This document shows, piece after piece, positions 47,302 through 58,699 of a DNA stretch of 64,000 nt. The position numbers and the translations under genes were made by a program. Where the stretch lies: assembly GCA_963682175.1 (NCBI GenBank), contig OY821772.1:19212743-19276742 (forward strand), given 5' to 3'. Source of the DNA: Triglochin maritima (lineage: Eukaryota > Streptophyta > Magnoliopsida > Alismatales > Juncaginaceae). The stretch's first letter is position 1; every line of letters starts with the position of its first letter. The notes beneath the pieces were generated by a model, which had not been told where the DNA came from, did not search any database, and saw nothing but the letters and a program-made list of their open reading frames with translations.

Positions 47302-50300
47302 CTGCAATATCAAAAAAGATGCATATTTTCAAAAGTCCACAGATACGAAAGAAATCCAGTGAAATATTTGTTGAAATAAAACAGTCAATAAACTTTGTTC
47401 AAATATCTTTGCATGTCCAAAATGAAATTATGAAATACATCTTAGAGAATTAAGGAGGGTTAAACTGCTAAAATGTTGTGCCAATGAAAATGCTAAATAA
47501 TAGAGTTGAATCAACATATGTACCAGTTATTCTTGACATTTATTTGAACTTTCAATGAATTCAGATAACTTTCCTGTCTCACGAAAAGAAACTAATTTCC
47601 AGAGCTTTCCGCGTCACCAACCCCGTCAAAGTCAACCCCGTGGAACACCTAGTGGTTGCAGCCCAGTCGATAATGGCGAGGGTGAAGAAAAGAGAGAATG
47701 TTTCCTTTGGTTTCGGGGTGAAGAGGTGAGAAAATGAAGGGGAAGTTTGGTTTTATACGAGGGAATGTGAGGGAAAGTTAGGATGTTTTCCGAAGCGTGC
47801 ACAAACAAGTCCTATTTTAGTAGTCAAAGGGAAAATATTTTCTTTTCCCCTGGGTTCCTTCCCAGTGCACAAACACCATTGGAAAGCAGATTCATTTTGA
47901 CCGAATTCTGTTATTTTTGTCTGTCTCTGCAAAATCGAAGGAGATTCCCCAAATTCCCATGAAAAAGCCCCACTTCCATGAGGTACCAAAATCGATTAAC
48001 CACCAACCTAGTCAGAGAAGAAACCCCCAAATTACCAGATATTAGCTAGGGCCGTTGTCGGAGAACAATCTCTGCTCGTCGGAGTCGAAGTCGTCGCCGC
48101 GGAACACCTGATCACCAACCCTGTCGAAGTAGACTCCACGGAACACTTGGTGGTTGCAGCCCAGTCGATAATGGCGAGGGTGAAGAAAAGCGAGAATGTT
48201 TCCTTTGGTTTCAGGGTGAAGAGGTGAGAAAATGAAGGGGAGGTTTGGTTTTATACGAGGGAATATCAGGGAAAGCGAGGATGTTTTCCGAAACGTGCAC
48301 AAACAAGTCCTATCTTAGTAGTCAAAGGGAAAATATTTTCCTTTCCCCTAGTTTCCTTCCTAGTGCACAAATCCCCCTCCCCCAAAAAAGAATAATACGA
48401 CGCAAATAGTTGAAACAAGTATAACAGTGTGAGTAAGTTGAGAAGATAATTTTGGCAGGGAAGACATTCAAGACCAGAACAGTGGTGGGAAAATATTCTT
48501 ATTAGTTCTAGTAGTTAAAGAAGATGGTTAAAAATAAGAGAAATATTGCCAAACATATCTTAAACAAATTTTATATCCTAAATGTTGCATACTACCACTC
48601 AATAGTTACAATAGGATCAAATAACTGTACAATTAACTAGTAATAAGTCTTACAACAACATCAACATTACCTTAAAATCTCAAAAGAGGCTCCCACATTC
48701 CTACGTTAAGGAGGGTAATGGGGGTTGGATGTACGCAACCATATCCCTATCATCCTGTGACGAGAACTTATTTCTGATTGATTGGTGATTTGATACCTAG
48801 ACAACTTTCTATTAATTCACAAGAAATAAGAATCGCAAACAACTTATAAGAAAAACGTTCATTTAGTCCATTGTAACCCAAAAACCAAAAATTAACTTAA
48901 GTTTTGACTCCATTAGGAATGAACACAGTTTTAAAGTCTAACAATGCCAATAATTGTGTGAAAAAGTGCCAATGCTACGTATCAACATATGGTCGAGAAC
49001 TACGCATCAAGTCTTGCAAGACAGTTAACTTAGTATTTGCTTCTCTAGAAGTACCCCTAATGCCCGATGTGCTTTCTTTATGGCATCTAACCTTAGATGC
49101 ACTACGAACATACTTTAAGGTTGCTATAACATATCTTATGTCGTTATTGCCGAATTATGATCTGTAAGTACTGATATCTTAGTAATCAAGGTATGTTGTT
49201 TCTATTTATCAAATAGGCGACTAATTTATGAGAGTTGTTCTGACAATCTGACATCCATGTTTGTAAAAACATGCTCAACACTTTCCAAGTCAAAATTCCT
49301 ACATTTTGAGGTATTTTTGTGGGCTTCCATATTAGGCAATCTCCCATAGTTTTCACAGAAATATCTAATTTTTTTCGATGTCAGAAGTCCAACGCAAATG
49401 TTAGTAATATACAAAGAAACTGTAAATACCAATTAGAAAAGAAGAGAAAAACTTACAAGCTCAACATAGTCCATAAGACCCTGCAGGGGGTTTCTTCCGG
49501 TGATCAGTTCGAAAAGCATTACCCCGAAACTGTAAACATCGCTCTTTTTTGTGAAGGTCCTTGATGATATATATTCAGGATCAAGATAGCCAAATGTGCC
49601 TCTAACATTGGATTCATGAGGGTTAATCATCTCCTCCCTTGATAATCCAAAATCAGAAACCTGTTAAATAAAGATATTAGCATTGAATTAACATTTCAGA
49701 CAGCGTGAAAGACCATGAGCGAGAAAATAAACCTGAAAACCAACTTCAGAGATTGTCCAAAATCCAAATATTTTTGTTATCATTAGGTCAAGAATCTGAA
49801 TATTACTGTGTAATTATACAAATAATTTATTTGGTCATAAACGATCTGTAGGTCTGGCCTATACCTTTGGAACACAAGAACGGTCTAGCTGAGACCATTG
49901 GAGGCACCGGTGAGAGGGAGTTTTGGTCGCACGAAAGGTGTAAAGAGAGGGAAGTGCAAACCAAGATCAACTTATGACGAAGTACTTGAAAAAGGCCTCA
50001 AGGAATGGGAGTATGTCAAAAGACTTGCCATTGGGCATTCACAAACCAAAACCGTCATTCTCGATGAGTTCTTTTGTACTTATTCCAGCTAATTTGGCAT
50101 TAAAGGTTTTGTTGTTGCCACAAAAATTAACCACTGTGCATGTTATCGGAGTGCAACTTCTGCCCCCTAGACAAGGCACAAACATTCATATGAATATGCA
50201 AGGCTGTACCACCTTTAGGGTCCTCTAAATGGCCAAGTACTTGTGATACTAATATATTAATAAAAACTTGATATCATATGACAAAACAAAAGTAAAAATA

Positions 50301-53300
50301 GTTCCTTTTGAACACGAAAAAGCTAATAACTTAATAAAATCCCAACTAAATCGAAATATAAGCACTAATTTGTTGGAAAAGAGGGTGGAAAGTGGTGCAT
50401 GTTAGCGCTCATGCAAATTTGGTGCTTAGAATATATTTAAGAGGATACATTTTTCGGAATAGTAAAAGGTTACAAATTTATTGGCACTATATGGATGTAT
50501 GCGAGTATACAAAAGCAAATTAAGTATCTTACCCTGGCACGCATGGACTTGTCCAGCAATATGTTAGAAGATTTGATGTCTCGGTGAATGACAGAAGGAA
50601 TGGCCTGAATACAAAAGGTAAAATTTCACTTACAACATTCACAAACACAATGATAATCATGAAGAAGGGCTTGTTCCCACATTTATGGAAGTCAGAAATT
50701 AGTACCCCATCATGAAGATACTCCAGACCCCTGCCCACATCAAGAGCTATATGAAGTCTCAAAGCCCAGCATAGTGGTTCACGTTTCTCACCTGCAGTTT
50801 GTGATCATTCGTGGAATCACAATAAGTAAGATGTAGAACTTTAACACACACTTTTAAATGTATTTAGCACAATTTTGCATCATCTCTGAACGCGGGCACT
50901 CATTCTGGAGCAGAAACATCTAGCCTCACATTGAATGTCTGAAAGATGATGGTGGTAGAATATTAATTTAAGTGCCATATAGATATTTGACATAATATAT
51001 TAAAGTTTGCAGTAAGTGGTGGCCCGAAAAATCATTTCAACTGCTACATATCACAGTGGGATACATTTACAGCAGATGCTAGAATATGTAAACCCTAATA
51101 CAGAAGCAACCAAAGCTCACATTTGATGGAAACAGATCAAGGATTCAAGGCTGCAAGCTATAAGGGTCATTTCTGAAATTAATTATACCTTAGACATCAA
51201 ATTAAGGATGCCTTTGGCGATGATATCCAAGTTCGAAAATCCTTCGTAGCTCAATGGACCGATAGACATCTCGTAAAAGTAGAATATTCCCACCAAAAGT
51301 GAGAGCAACTTGCAAATAAGAAAAAAGTTGAAGTAGAGGACTACAAAAGTGGCTGCTAGAAATTCGTCAAGGGAATCGAGTCGAAGAAGCATTATTGACA
51401 CAACGAAGCGTTTTGAAGATTCCACACAATGGAAATATAGGCCCATGTTATTAAACTAAAGAACCGTGATAGACGGACGCGCGCGTCACGGACGCGCCTT
51501 ACGTGGATCTGTACATCTCAGATATTTTTCTCTGAGTCAGCGTCCAGTCAGCGAAATTTCTCTTCGCGCGTTTTGGTCTTTTTAAAAAACGCCGGTTCTT
51601 TAAGTTGAACGATTCATTTCCCAATACACAGATAAGACATTGTGCAGACCCTAGGACATCGTGCAGTCTCATTATTCGTGCAGAGCCCACACTTATCATA
51701 ATAAAATATTTGTTTTTAAGTTTTACGTTGGATCAACTTAATTTGTCTAGCTTACTTTATGTGTATGTGCAGTTTACATTATGTGTTTGTCCTGTTTACG
51801 TTATGTGTCTGTCCGGAATAAGTGTATTTGCAGTCCGGAATAAGTGTATTTGTTGCCCGGAATAAGTGTATTTGTTGTCCTGTTTAAGAATAAAGTGTGT
51901 CCAGAAACAGAACATAAAGTTTGTCCGGAATAAGTTGATTTGTTGTCCGGAATAAGTGTATTTGTTGTCCGGAATAAGTGTATTTGCAGTCCGGAATAAG
52001 TGTAGTCGTCCAGAATAACAATAAAGTGTGTCCAGAAACGGAACAGAAAGTTTGTACGGAATAAGTGTATTTGCTGTCCGGAATAAGTGTATTTGTTGTC
52101 CGGACTAAGTGTATTTGTTGTCCGGTTTAAGAATAAAATGTGTCCAGAAACGGAACATAAAGTTTGTCCGGAATAAGTTGATTTGTTGTCCGGAATAAGT
52201 GTATTTGCTATCCGGAATAAGTGTATTTGCAGTCCGGAATAAGTGTAGTTGTCCAGAATAAGAAGAAAGTGTGTCCAGAAACGGAACAGAAAGCTTGTCC
52301 GGAATAAGTGTATTTGCTGTCCGGAATAAGTGTATTTGTTGTCCGGACTAAGTGTATTTGTTGTCCGGTTTAAGAATAAAGTGTGTCCAGAAACGGAACA
52401 TAAAGTTTGTCCGGAATAAGTTGATTTGTTGTCCGGAATAAGTGTATTTGCTGTCCGGAATAAGTGTATTTGCAGTCCGGAATAAGTGTAGTTGTCCAGA
52501 ATAAGAAGAAAGTGTGTCCAGAAACGGAACAGAAAGCTTGTCCGGAATAAGTGTATTTGCTGTCCGGAATAAGTGTATTTGTTGTCCGGACTAAGTGTAT
52601 TTGTTGTCCGGTTTAAGAATAAAGTGTGTCCAGAAACGGAACATAAAGTTTGTCCGGAATAAGTTGATTTGTTGTCCGGAATAAGTGTATTTGATGTCCG
52701 GAATAAGTGTATTTGCAGTCCGGAATAAGTGTAGTTGTCCAGAATAAGAAGAAAGTGTGTCCAGAAACGGAACAGAAAGCTTGTCCGGAATAAGTGTATT
52801 TGCCGTCCGGAATAAGTGTATTTGCTGTCCGGAATAAGTGTATTTGTTGTCCGGTTTAAGAATAAAGTTTGTCCAGAAACGGAACATAAAGTTTTTCCGG
52901 AATAAGTGTATTTGTTGTCCGGAATAAGTGTATTTGTTGTCCGGTTTAAGAATAAAGTGTGTCTAGAAACGGAACATAAAGTTTGTCCGGAATAAGTGGA
53001 TTTGCTGTCCGGAATAAGTGTATTTGCTGTCCGGAATCGGAATAAGTGTATTTACAGTCCGGAATAAGTGTATTTGCAGTCCGGAATAATATATGGCTTC
53101 ATTATTGTCGGAATAAACGAATCAATATATGGAATGCAATAATATGATGTCGAAACAAAAAAACGTCCGCAAAGCGCGCTCCCTCACGTCCCCCGCAGGG
53201 GCTGGCGCCCCCTGCCACCCCCGCACAAACTCAACAAACCTCCCACTGTATATTTTACCCCACAAGAATTACGTTTAGGAAAAAAATAGCATCTCAGATT

Positions 53301-55501
53301 TCCTGTTTATGTAGAACATCGGGAAGTCTTCGCACCGTCCCATTCACGCTGCTTACGTTGTAAAGAATCCTGAGAGTCGGCATCAGACGCTTCTTCGACC
53401 TAATATCTTGCTCGAAATGGTGATTTATTCTGGAGAGAAAGAATGAAGAAGAAAGAAAGAGTGTCATCATATTTGTATTTGGGTGGAGAGAGAGAACGTG
53501 CTGAGTTGAAACGCATTTAATGTGATTTGAGTGGACATCAGGAAGAAAAACAAAAAAACATTCATGTCTTGGCCACGTAAGGGCTGACATGGATGTCCAC
53601 GTAAAGCGCGTCCGTGACGCGCTGCGTTCATAAATCATGTCCCGGCGAAAGGAGGGAGGAAGAACGACTCTGTGTTGTGCACAACACATGTCGCCTAGAC
53701 GACTAGGCGAATCGCCTGGTCGTCTACGCGACAACACAACCTGCACACTAGGCGTAGCCTATTCGCCTAGGCGATCACCCACCTGAACACTGATCCTAAT
53801 CCTTTTTAGCCTTGACTAATCGTGCTTTGGGTTGATGTGATGGGTAGGTCGTGAGGTGTAGGGTGGAGACGTGTGGGTGGGGTGGTTGTGAGGGTTATTT
53901 AAGCAAACTAATCTCTTCTTCTCTTCTCACACACTCTCTCTCTACTCAGCTCATCTCCCTCTCTGATTCTGGTGTGTGAAGGTGAAGGTGAAGGAGTGTA
54001 AGCCGAGTTCAGCAAGGCATGTCCGGAGGAGGTGTGATCGTCGCTCGGAGTGAAGTTCGCCAGAGAAGTGCTTTTGGTGTGGTGGTGATCATTGTTGGTC
54101 TTCAAGAGCTTCTTCAACCCTTAAAGATATGTCAAACTTCTCTTTAATACTCACCCAATGTGGGTAAGTGGTCGGTTTAGTCGACGGTGATCGTTAGGCT
54201 CGTCGGAGGTTGATGTGCACCAGGTTGTTGCTGAATAACGGTCGACCGACGTGTGCCTTGGTCGACCGATGCTAGTGTAAATGCAGGTATCTGCCTTTTA
54301 CCAGCCGAATGATGCCCTTGGGAGGTCAATCGTTAAGCATTTTAGGTGGACTCTGTTATTTTTCGGTCGAACGGGTCTTTTTTGCCGTTCGACCGGTTGC
54401 ACTGTGGTAAGCCGGTTGGGGGCATAGACTTTCTAAATGGTTGAGCGCCTTGTGATCTGTTCGACCAATTGTACATGTAGCTAAGTTGGTTGGGGCCTAT
54501 ACCTTCTAAACGGTCGACTGCCGATATGACTTGTTCGACTGATAGCTTAAGTTAACTTAAAGTCTATTCGATCGGTTCGTGCTTTATTCGACCAGTTGTG
54601 GACTTTGAGAAAAACGTTGGAAGTCCATGTTATTTTCGTTCGATCGGGTCCTCATTGTCGTTCGACCGTTGAGACGATTATTTTAATGATAATCGTGGCG
54701 TAGACTTTCCAAATAGTCGACCATCTGTGACCTTCTGTTTGACCGATTAGTTGTTTTGTTAGTTGAACCCGGGAGTTGACCTTCGAAACGGTCGAACGCC
54801 TATGAGTTTTGGTTCGACCGTTGTATGTTTGTTTTCGTTTGACCGGCTAGGTGACGGTTGAACCATGCATGCTTTTGAGGGAACCGGTCGACCGATGTGC
54901 ATCGTTTGGTCGACCGTTGTTGCCATGTTTTGTGTTTGTGGTGTGTGTGATCGGCATTGAGGGCAGCGAGTTCACCAGCCCTTTTGGGGCAACGGAAAGA
55001 ACATGAGCCTAATAGCGATCGATGGTGAGTTATGGCTATACGGAGCGAGTTGTGGCTCTTTTGAGGCAGCAACTGTCCTTGTGAGGTGGGGTTTGTTGGC
55101 CGACAATGTTCCGACAAGTGTCTTGTGTGCACGTGTGGTGTGAGTCATGGGTGAAAGGACCCTAAAGCCTTGTTTGTGGATCATGTCTGCTGTGATTGAG
55201 AGAGAGGTCCCTAGAGTCCAGTATTGACGATGATGTTTTACAACTGATGCATTTGTGTCATGTTTTCTTATTGTTGTCTAGTTCATATATGTGTTAGAGG
55301 TTTGACATACGGAATTTCCTTATAGAAACTTAGGCATAGTTGCATGTTTACTTTTCAGGACGTGGGCGACATTAGGAGGTGGTGACCACGGAGGAGCGCA
55401 CATGGGACCAGATCTTGTTTGTCCCTCATTTTGGAGGTTGTAGTGATTACTTGTACATTTTTGTTGTAATCTTTTGATGTAATCATACTTTTGAAAAACT
55501 C

Positions 55502-55555
<54 letters not shown>

Positions 55556-57446
55556 ATGCACCTTGTGTTTGTGTTCTCTATAATGTCTTCGTGTGTTGTG
55601 TTTTGACTCTATTGATTGTATTTTATTTTAAATTTCTGTTGTTCCGAGGATATTACATGGACTGAGTAGCTAATTTTTGTTTACCCATGGCACAATGAGA
55701 TCTTGAAATTAGGTTCATACTCTAACATAAATAACAATGCAGTGTTTCTTTGCATTATATCAACGAGCATCCTCAGTGTATGATGCCCTTAGGATTACTT
55801 ATAAAATATCTTAATAATATGACAAACCAAATTTTCGTGAAAAGGATTGATAAATTATAAATAAGCAATACTTACTGTACAAATGAGAAGCAAGGCTACC
55901 ATTGGGCATGTAAGCATATATAAGCATATGTTGTCCCTTTTCAGTGCAATATCCCATCAAGTTTACCAAGTTCCTATGATGCAACCTTCCGAGAAGTAAA
56001 ACCTGGAGTTTTCTATGAAATGTCATATTAAGTAATGCAAAGAAACAAGAAAAAAATATAAGACAAATTACATTATGGAATTACATATCGATAATAAAAT
56101 ATAAAAAAGCAAAGGAGTTATTTATAATTAAGGTTATGTCAGAGCAGATGCAGATTTACAAGACATAACAATTCTTACTTGTACAGCTACAAGGATGAAA
56201 TGTCATAACATGGTTGAAGAAGGCAAACTTAAGGCTAAAAAACACATTTCGATAAGTTCAAAAGTGCCACTTATGACATTTCAGAAAGCAAAATATCATT
56301 GTTTTTATGAATTAAAAATAATGGTGACCAAAGGTCCTAGTAATATGCTACATTTAAGCCCATTTGATTGACTAAATTGCATATAAGAGGTACCTCAGAT
56401 TGAAACTCCTTCTCTCCTTGCTTAGAATTGGCAGCAAGTACCTTCACAGCAACTGTACCACCAGTAGACATCTGAGCTCTATAAACAGAACCAAATGCAC
56501 CTTCACCTATAATCGTTGTAAAGTTAGTAGTTGCTTTCTGCAGGTCTCTGTAGGAATAGCAGAATTTAGTCGAAATGAGTGGAATGAAGCAACACATGTA
56601 AAAGGAAACAAAAAGAAAATGCTCATGCAGGAAAAAATCATTAACTTTAACTTAGAAGATAATATTAAGGAAAAATAACATTTACAAGCAACACCATTAC
56701 ACCAAACCAATGCAAACACAATCTTTCAGCAAGAATTAGTATTCAATATCTCTCTAGACGCTAATTTAAACTTCAAAACTAATCACTTCAGTGCCATAAA
56801 CTTTGATAAGTAGTACCTTTATGGGCAGGGTGTTTGTAATGTTATAGGGGTAAATTTATATCATTGTTTTGGTCTTGTTTCTTCAATGAGTGGATCAAAA
56901 TTTTAGTAAAGTACTAACAACAAACTCGTGCAATTAAAAATAGATATTGTGCATATATGACGTTTGTGCATGCCATGAGAACAGTACAAGAATACAATCT
57001 CCCATTAGCAGCAAGTTGTAGTTTGTTATCAGAAAAAATAATGATAGGATACCATAAAAGAAAGAAACCAACTAGATGCATAACAAATATCAAAAGTAGA
57101 ATTTGGAAGAAAAGAATGCAAAGCTGGCATACTTATACAAATATTTTGGAATCCCAGACATTGTCATCATGTTTTTTTTCTTGCTTCCTTCCATCCAGAA
57201 TGATATGCTTTTAGCTTCAGAGGATTGGGGAGATTCCTGACCACTGGTAGAATCAGACAGCACTGCACATGAATCGACAGCATTGGTTCTGATGGGAACC
57301 ATTGAGTTCCTCCTTGAGCTGCTGCTAACAATTTGCGAGTGTCTGTTTTGGAATCTTAAGAAGAAAACAATGGCAGTGGCTAAGAGCAATCCAATCAACA
57401 CTCCTACTGAGATTCCTATAATCAAGACCCATGAGACAGTCCCCAT
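46972..57446 (-). CDS. CRLK1/CRLK2-like: CRLK-type membrane receptor-like kinase
   Basis: Coding exons on the minus strand: 57446-57133, 56547-56394, 56002-55876, 50791-50706, 50604-50533, 49660-49457 and 47301-46972. All introns are GT-AG and the phases join exactly, giving 428 residues. A short N-terminus leads into one membrane segment (~7-30), then a Ser-rich juxtamembrane region and a Ser/Thr kinase: GEGAFG loop (119-124), Lys140, HRDIKSSN with Asp236, DFG 254-256, [10 protein letters not shown]. There is no extracellular receptor domain. Order and sequence resemble plant calcium/calmodulin-regulated CRLK1/2, which act in cold signalling through MEKK1 in Arabidopsis; function here is inferred. 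All catalytic residues are present. Intron 3 is 5,084 bp and full of repeats. Confidence 0.9.
47619..48380. repeat. Direct duplication of ~260 bp in kinase intron 6
   Basis: 47619-47880 and 48118-48379 match closely with an offset of about 499 bp. Both contain GGTTGCAGCCCAGTCGATAA, GGTGAAGAGGTGAGAAAATG and GTGCACAAACAAGTCCTAT. No gene could be recognised in the unit. Confidence 0.75.
48381..49456. other. Rest of kinase intron 6
   Basis: AT-rich intronic sequence. Open frames such as 48904-49167 show no recognisable domain. Confidence 0.5.
49457..49660 (-). CDS. Kinase exon 6: activation segment
   Basis: 204 nt after acceptor TTTAACAG. Encodes [31 protein letters not shown] and [19 protein letters not shown]. 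Donor GTAAGT. Confidence 0.9.
50533..50604 (-). CDS. Kinase exon 5: catalytic loop
   Basis: 72 nt after acceptor TATTCAG. Encodes [18 protein letters not shown] with catalytic Asp236. Donor GTAAGA. Confidence 0.9.
50706..50791 (-). CDS. Kinase exon 4
   Basis: 86 nt after acceptor AAACTGCAG. Encodes [20 protein letters not shown] and GLEYLHDG. Confidence 0.9.
51470..53630. mobile_element. Possible DNA element bounded by GC-rich inverted ends
   Basis: GCGCGTCACGGACGCGC followed by TTACGTGGA occurs at about 51482-51511 and inverted at about 53597-53625, enclosing the minisatellite. This looks like the inverted ends of a non-autonomous element in kinase intron 3. Exact ends and target duplication are not resolved. 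Confidence 0.4.
51760..53090 (+). repeat. Higher-order minisatellite, ~243-bp units
   Basis: The basic word is GTCCGGAATAAGTGTATTTG, about 20 bp. Variant words (GTCCGGAATAAGTTGATTTG, GTCCAGAAACGGAAC, GTCCGGTTTAAGAATAAAG) recur in fixed order. The variant TAAGTTGATT occurs at about 51931, 52173, 52417 and 52659, giving a higher-order period of 242-244 bp. The flanks are more degenerate. Confidence 0.9.
53791..55657 (+). mobile_element. Solo gypsy LTR in kinase intron 3
   Basis: Aligns in order with the LTRs of the 10094-17876 element: TGATCCTAATCC start, CTTCTTCAACCCTTAAAG-ATATGTCAAACTT, CTCGTCGGA, a palindrome cluster (about 54175-54925), the AGCGATCG-ATGGTGAG and GAGGCA parts, TTTCAGG, GATGTAATCA, a TA run and GAGGATATTACA. 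It is antisense to the kinase and more diverged than the two full-element LTRs are from each other. No target duplication is visible. Confidence 0.8.
55503..55553. repeat. (TA)n microsatellite, about 25 units
   Basis: It sits at the same place in the LTR where the other gypsy LTRs have about 5 (near 11595) and about 10 (near 17770) TA units. Confidence 0.9.
55876..56002 (-). CDS. Kinase exon 3
   Basis: 127 nt after acceptor AAACTCCAG. Encodes [19 protein letters not shown] and SLASHLY. Donor GTAAGT. It is followed by the 5.1-kb intron. Confidence 0.9.
56394..56547 (-). CDS. Kinase exon 2: ATP-binding lobe
   Basis: 154 nt after acceptor TTCCTACAG. Encodes [27 protein letters not shown] (Lys140) and [10 protein letters not shown]. 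Donor GTACCT. Confidence 0.9.
57133..57446 (-). CDS. Kinase exon 1: membrane anchor and juxtamembrane
   Basis: 314 nt. Starts [13 protein letters not shown] and contains the membrane segment, a basic RFQNRHSQ stop-transfer region and SSSSRRNS. It ends two bases into a Lys codon before donor GTATGC. Confidence 0.85.
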
Positions 57447-57467
57447 CCCATCAATACTGCTAAATTT

Positions 57468-57491
57468 TCAGGAGAAATGCATCCACCTCAT
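57468..57491 (-). promoter_or_regulatory. Upstream ORF in the kinase 5' UTR
   Basis: In the UTR part of the first coding exon (acceptor at 57495, exon from 57494) there is an ATG three bases in, with a seven-codon frame, MRWMHFS then TGA. A second upstream ATG, five bases before the main start, is out of frame. Both may lower translation of the kinase. Confidence 0.6.
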
Positions 57492-57494
57492 AAC

Positions 57495-58591
57495 CTGTAA
57501 AATAACATCTACTGTAAGTATACTATGATTGTAGAAGAAATTGAACATATTAGATAAGTTTTATATCACGCATCAGTGTAAATATTAAAAATTAAAATTT
57601 TCCCTGTCAATATGCTATTATTTTGGTAGAAGAAGGGTGCAAAAAATGAACAGTATGTTAACATAATAAATAGCATATTTTTTACATAGTTAGCCCCAAA
57701 TCTATCTATTATGTCAACATAGTCACCTTTAATACGTTTACAGATAGCACCGATTTCCAATTCGTCTCAGGCCTAAAAATTAAAACCAAATGGTTGCTAC
57801 ACCATTAAGAACGACAATCTTCTTAGAAGGTAAAAAAATCCAAATTAAGTGAGCAAAGTTGCAATTTTTGTTGAATATTAGCTTATATTTGTTAAGGAAT
57901 CAAATCCAGGAAGAGTCGGTCGACCGAATTGGATTCGGTCTACCACGCACAACTCAGGAAATTTCGGCGAATACAGGTCGGTCTACCGAATTGGATTCGC
58001 TCCACCGAACCGAGAATTCCAGACACTCCGTGTGCAGCTGGGATCGGATGACCGAATTGTTAGATCCGCCTCCCAACAGTTTTCCCAGAAGTAGTAAATT
58101 CCAAATTGTGAGAAAACCGTAACATCACAACATAGACCACATTCCAATAAAAACTCACAAATGCACTTATGGATAAAAAACAGAAAATGACAGTCCTCTT
58201 CGGGAGAGGATCCAATTAGTCCAACGAACCGCACAAATAACCTGTCGACAAGCTATGGGAATCGAACTTTTCATATTACCAGAAGAAGCCTTATGGGAAG
58301 ACCCAACAAATTCAACGAGACTCTGATTTAAAAAAATACACACATATGAACCACAAGCTTAAGGAGAAAAAACACGGCCATAAGACCAAAACCAATATAT
58401 TTTCTACGTCTCTAAGAATAACCCAAAATGAAATACGACATTCCGAGCAAAAGCATCACAAACACAGATATTATCTCTGAAAAACCACGGACTTCGATGC
58501 GAAAAAACAAAGTATCCTGATCGAAGCAGGCAAAAGCACGAAACCCTAAATCGAGAAGCAACGATTAGGGGTTGGAAGAAGAGAATTCTAC
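57495..58591 (-). other. 5' UTR intron of the kinase gene
   Basis: The donor is CCGAG|GTAGAA (58591-58590) and the acceptor TTTTACAG (57495), inferred from splice signals only. It includes a short palindrome-cluster fragment at about 57915-58060. Confidence 0.55.
57915..58060. repeat. Isolated GGTCGACCGA cluster
   Basis: Contains GTCGGTCGACCGAATTGG, then GTCGGTCTACCGAATTGG, CGCTCCACCGAACCG and GATCGGATGACCGAATTG within about 145 bp. No recognisable LTR ends flank it. Confidence 0.6.
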
Positions 58592-58690
58592 CTCGGATTG
58601 TAGAGAAAAAAAACGAAGAATTCGAGCGTTTCATCTAATGGGAAGGAAAGGATTCAGATTTGGAAAATATAGAAGAAACCTCTGTTTGAG
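58592..58690 (-). other. Probable 5' UTR exon of the kinase gene
   Basis: On the minus strand a pyrimidine-rich leader (CTTCGTTTTTTTTCTCTAC) ends at CCGAG before GTAGAA. A weak TATA-like TCTATATTTT lies near 58665-58674. The transcription start is not fixed. Confidence 0.45.
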
Positions 58691-58699
58691 ACTTTTGTT

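Noticed and set aside
52591..52887. 98-codon minus-strand frame with repeated YSGQQ
   Set aside because: It is a translation of the 243-bp minisatellite within an intron.
51760..53090. CRISPR-like array
   Set aside because: The repeats are contiguous with no unique spacers, in a plant intron.
53791..55657. Target duplication for the intronic gypsy LTR
   Set aside because: The flanks AACAC and TGGAC do not match. Called a solo LTR by alignment only.
58404..58634. Minus-strand frame across the kinase leader
   Set aside because: It crosses the inferred 5' UTR exon donor site, has no conserved domain, and lies upstream of the true start at 57446.
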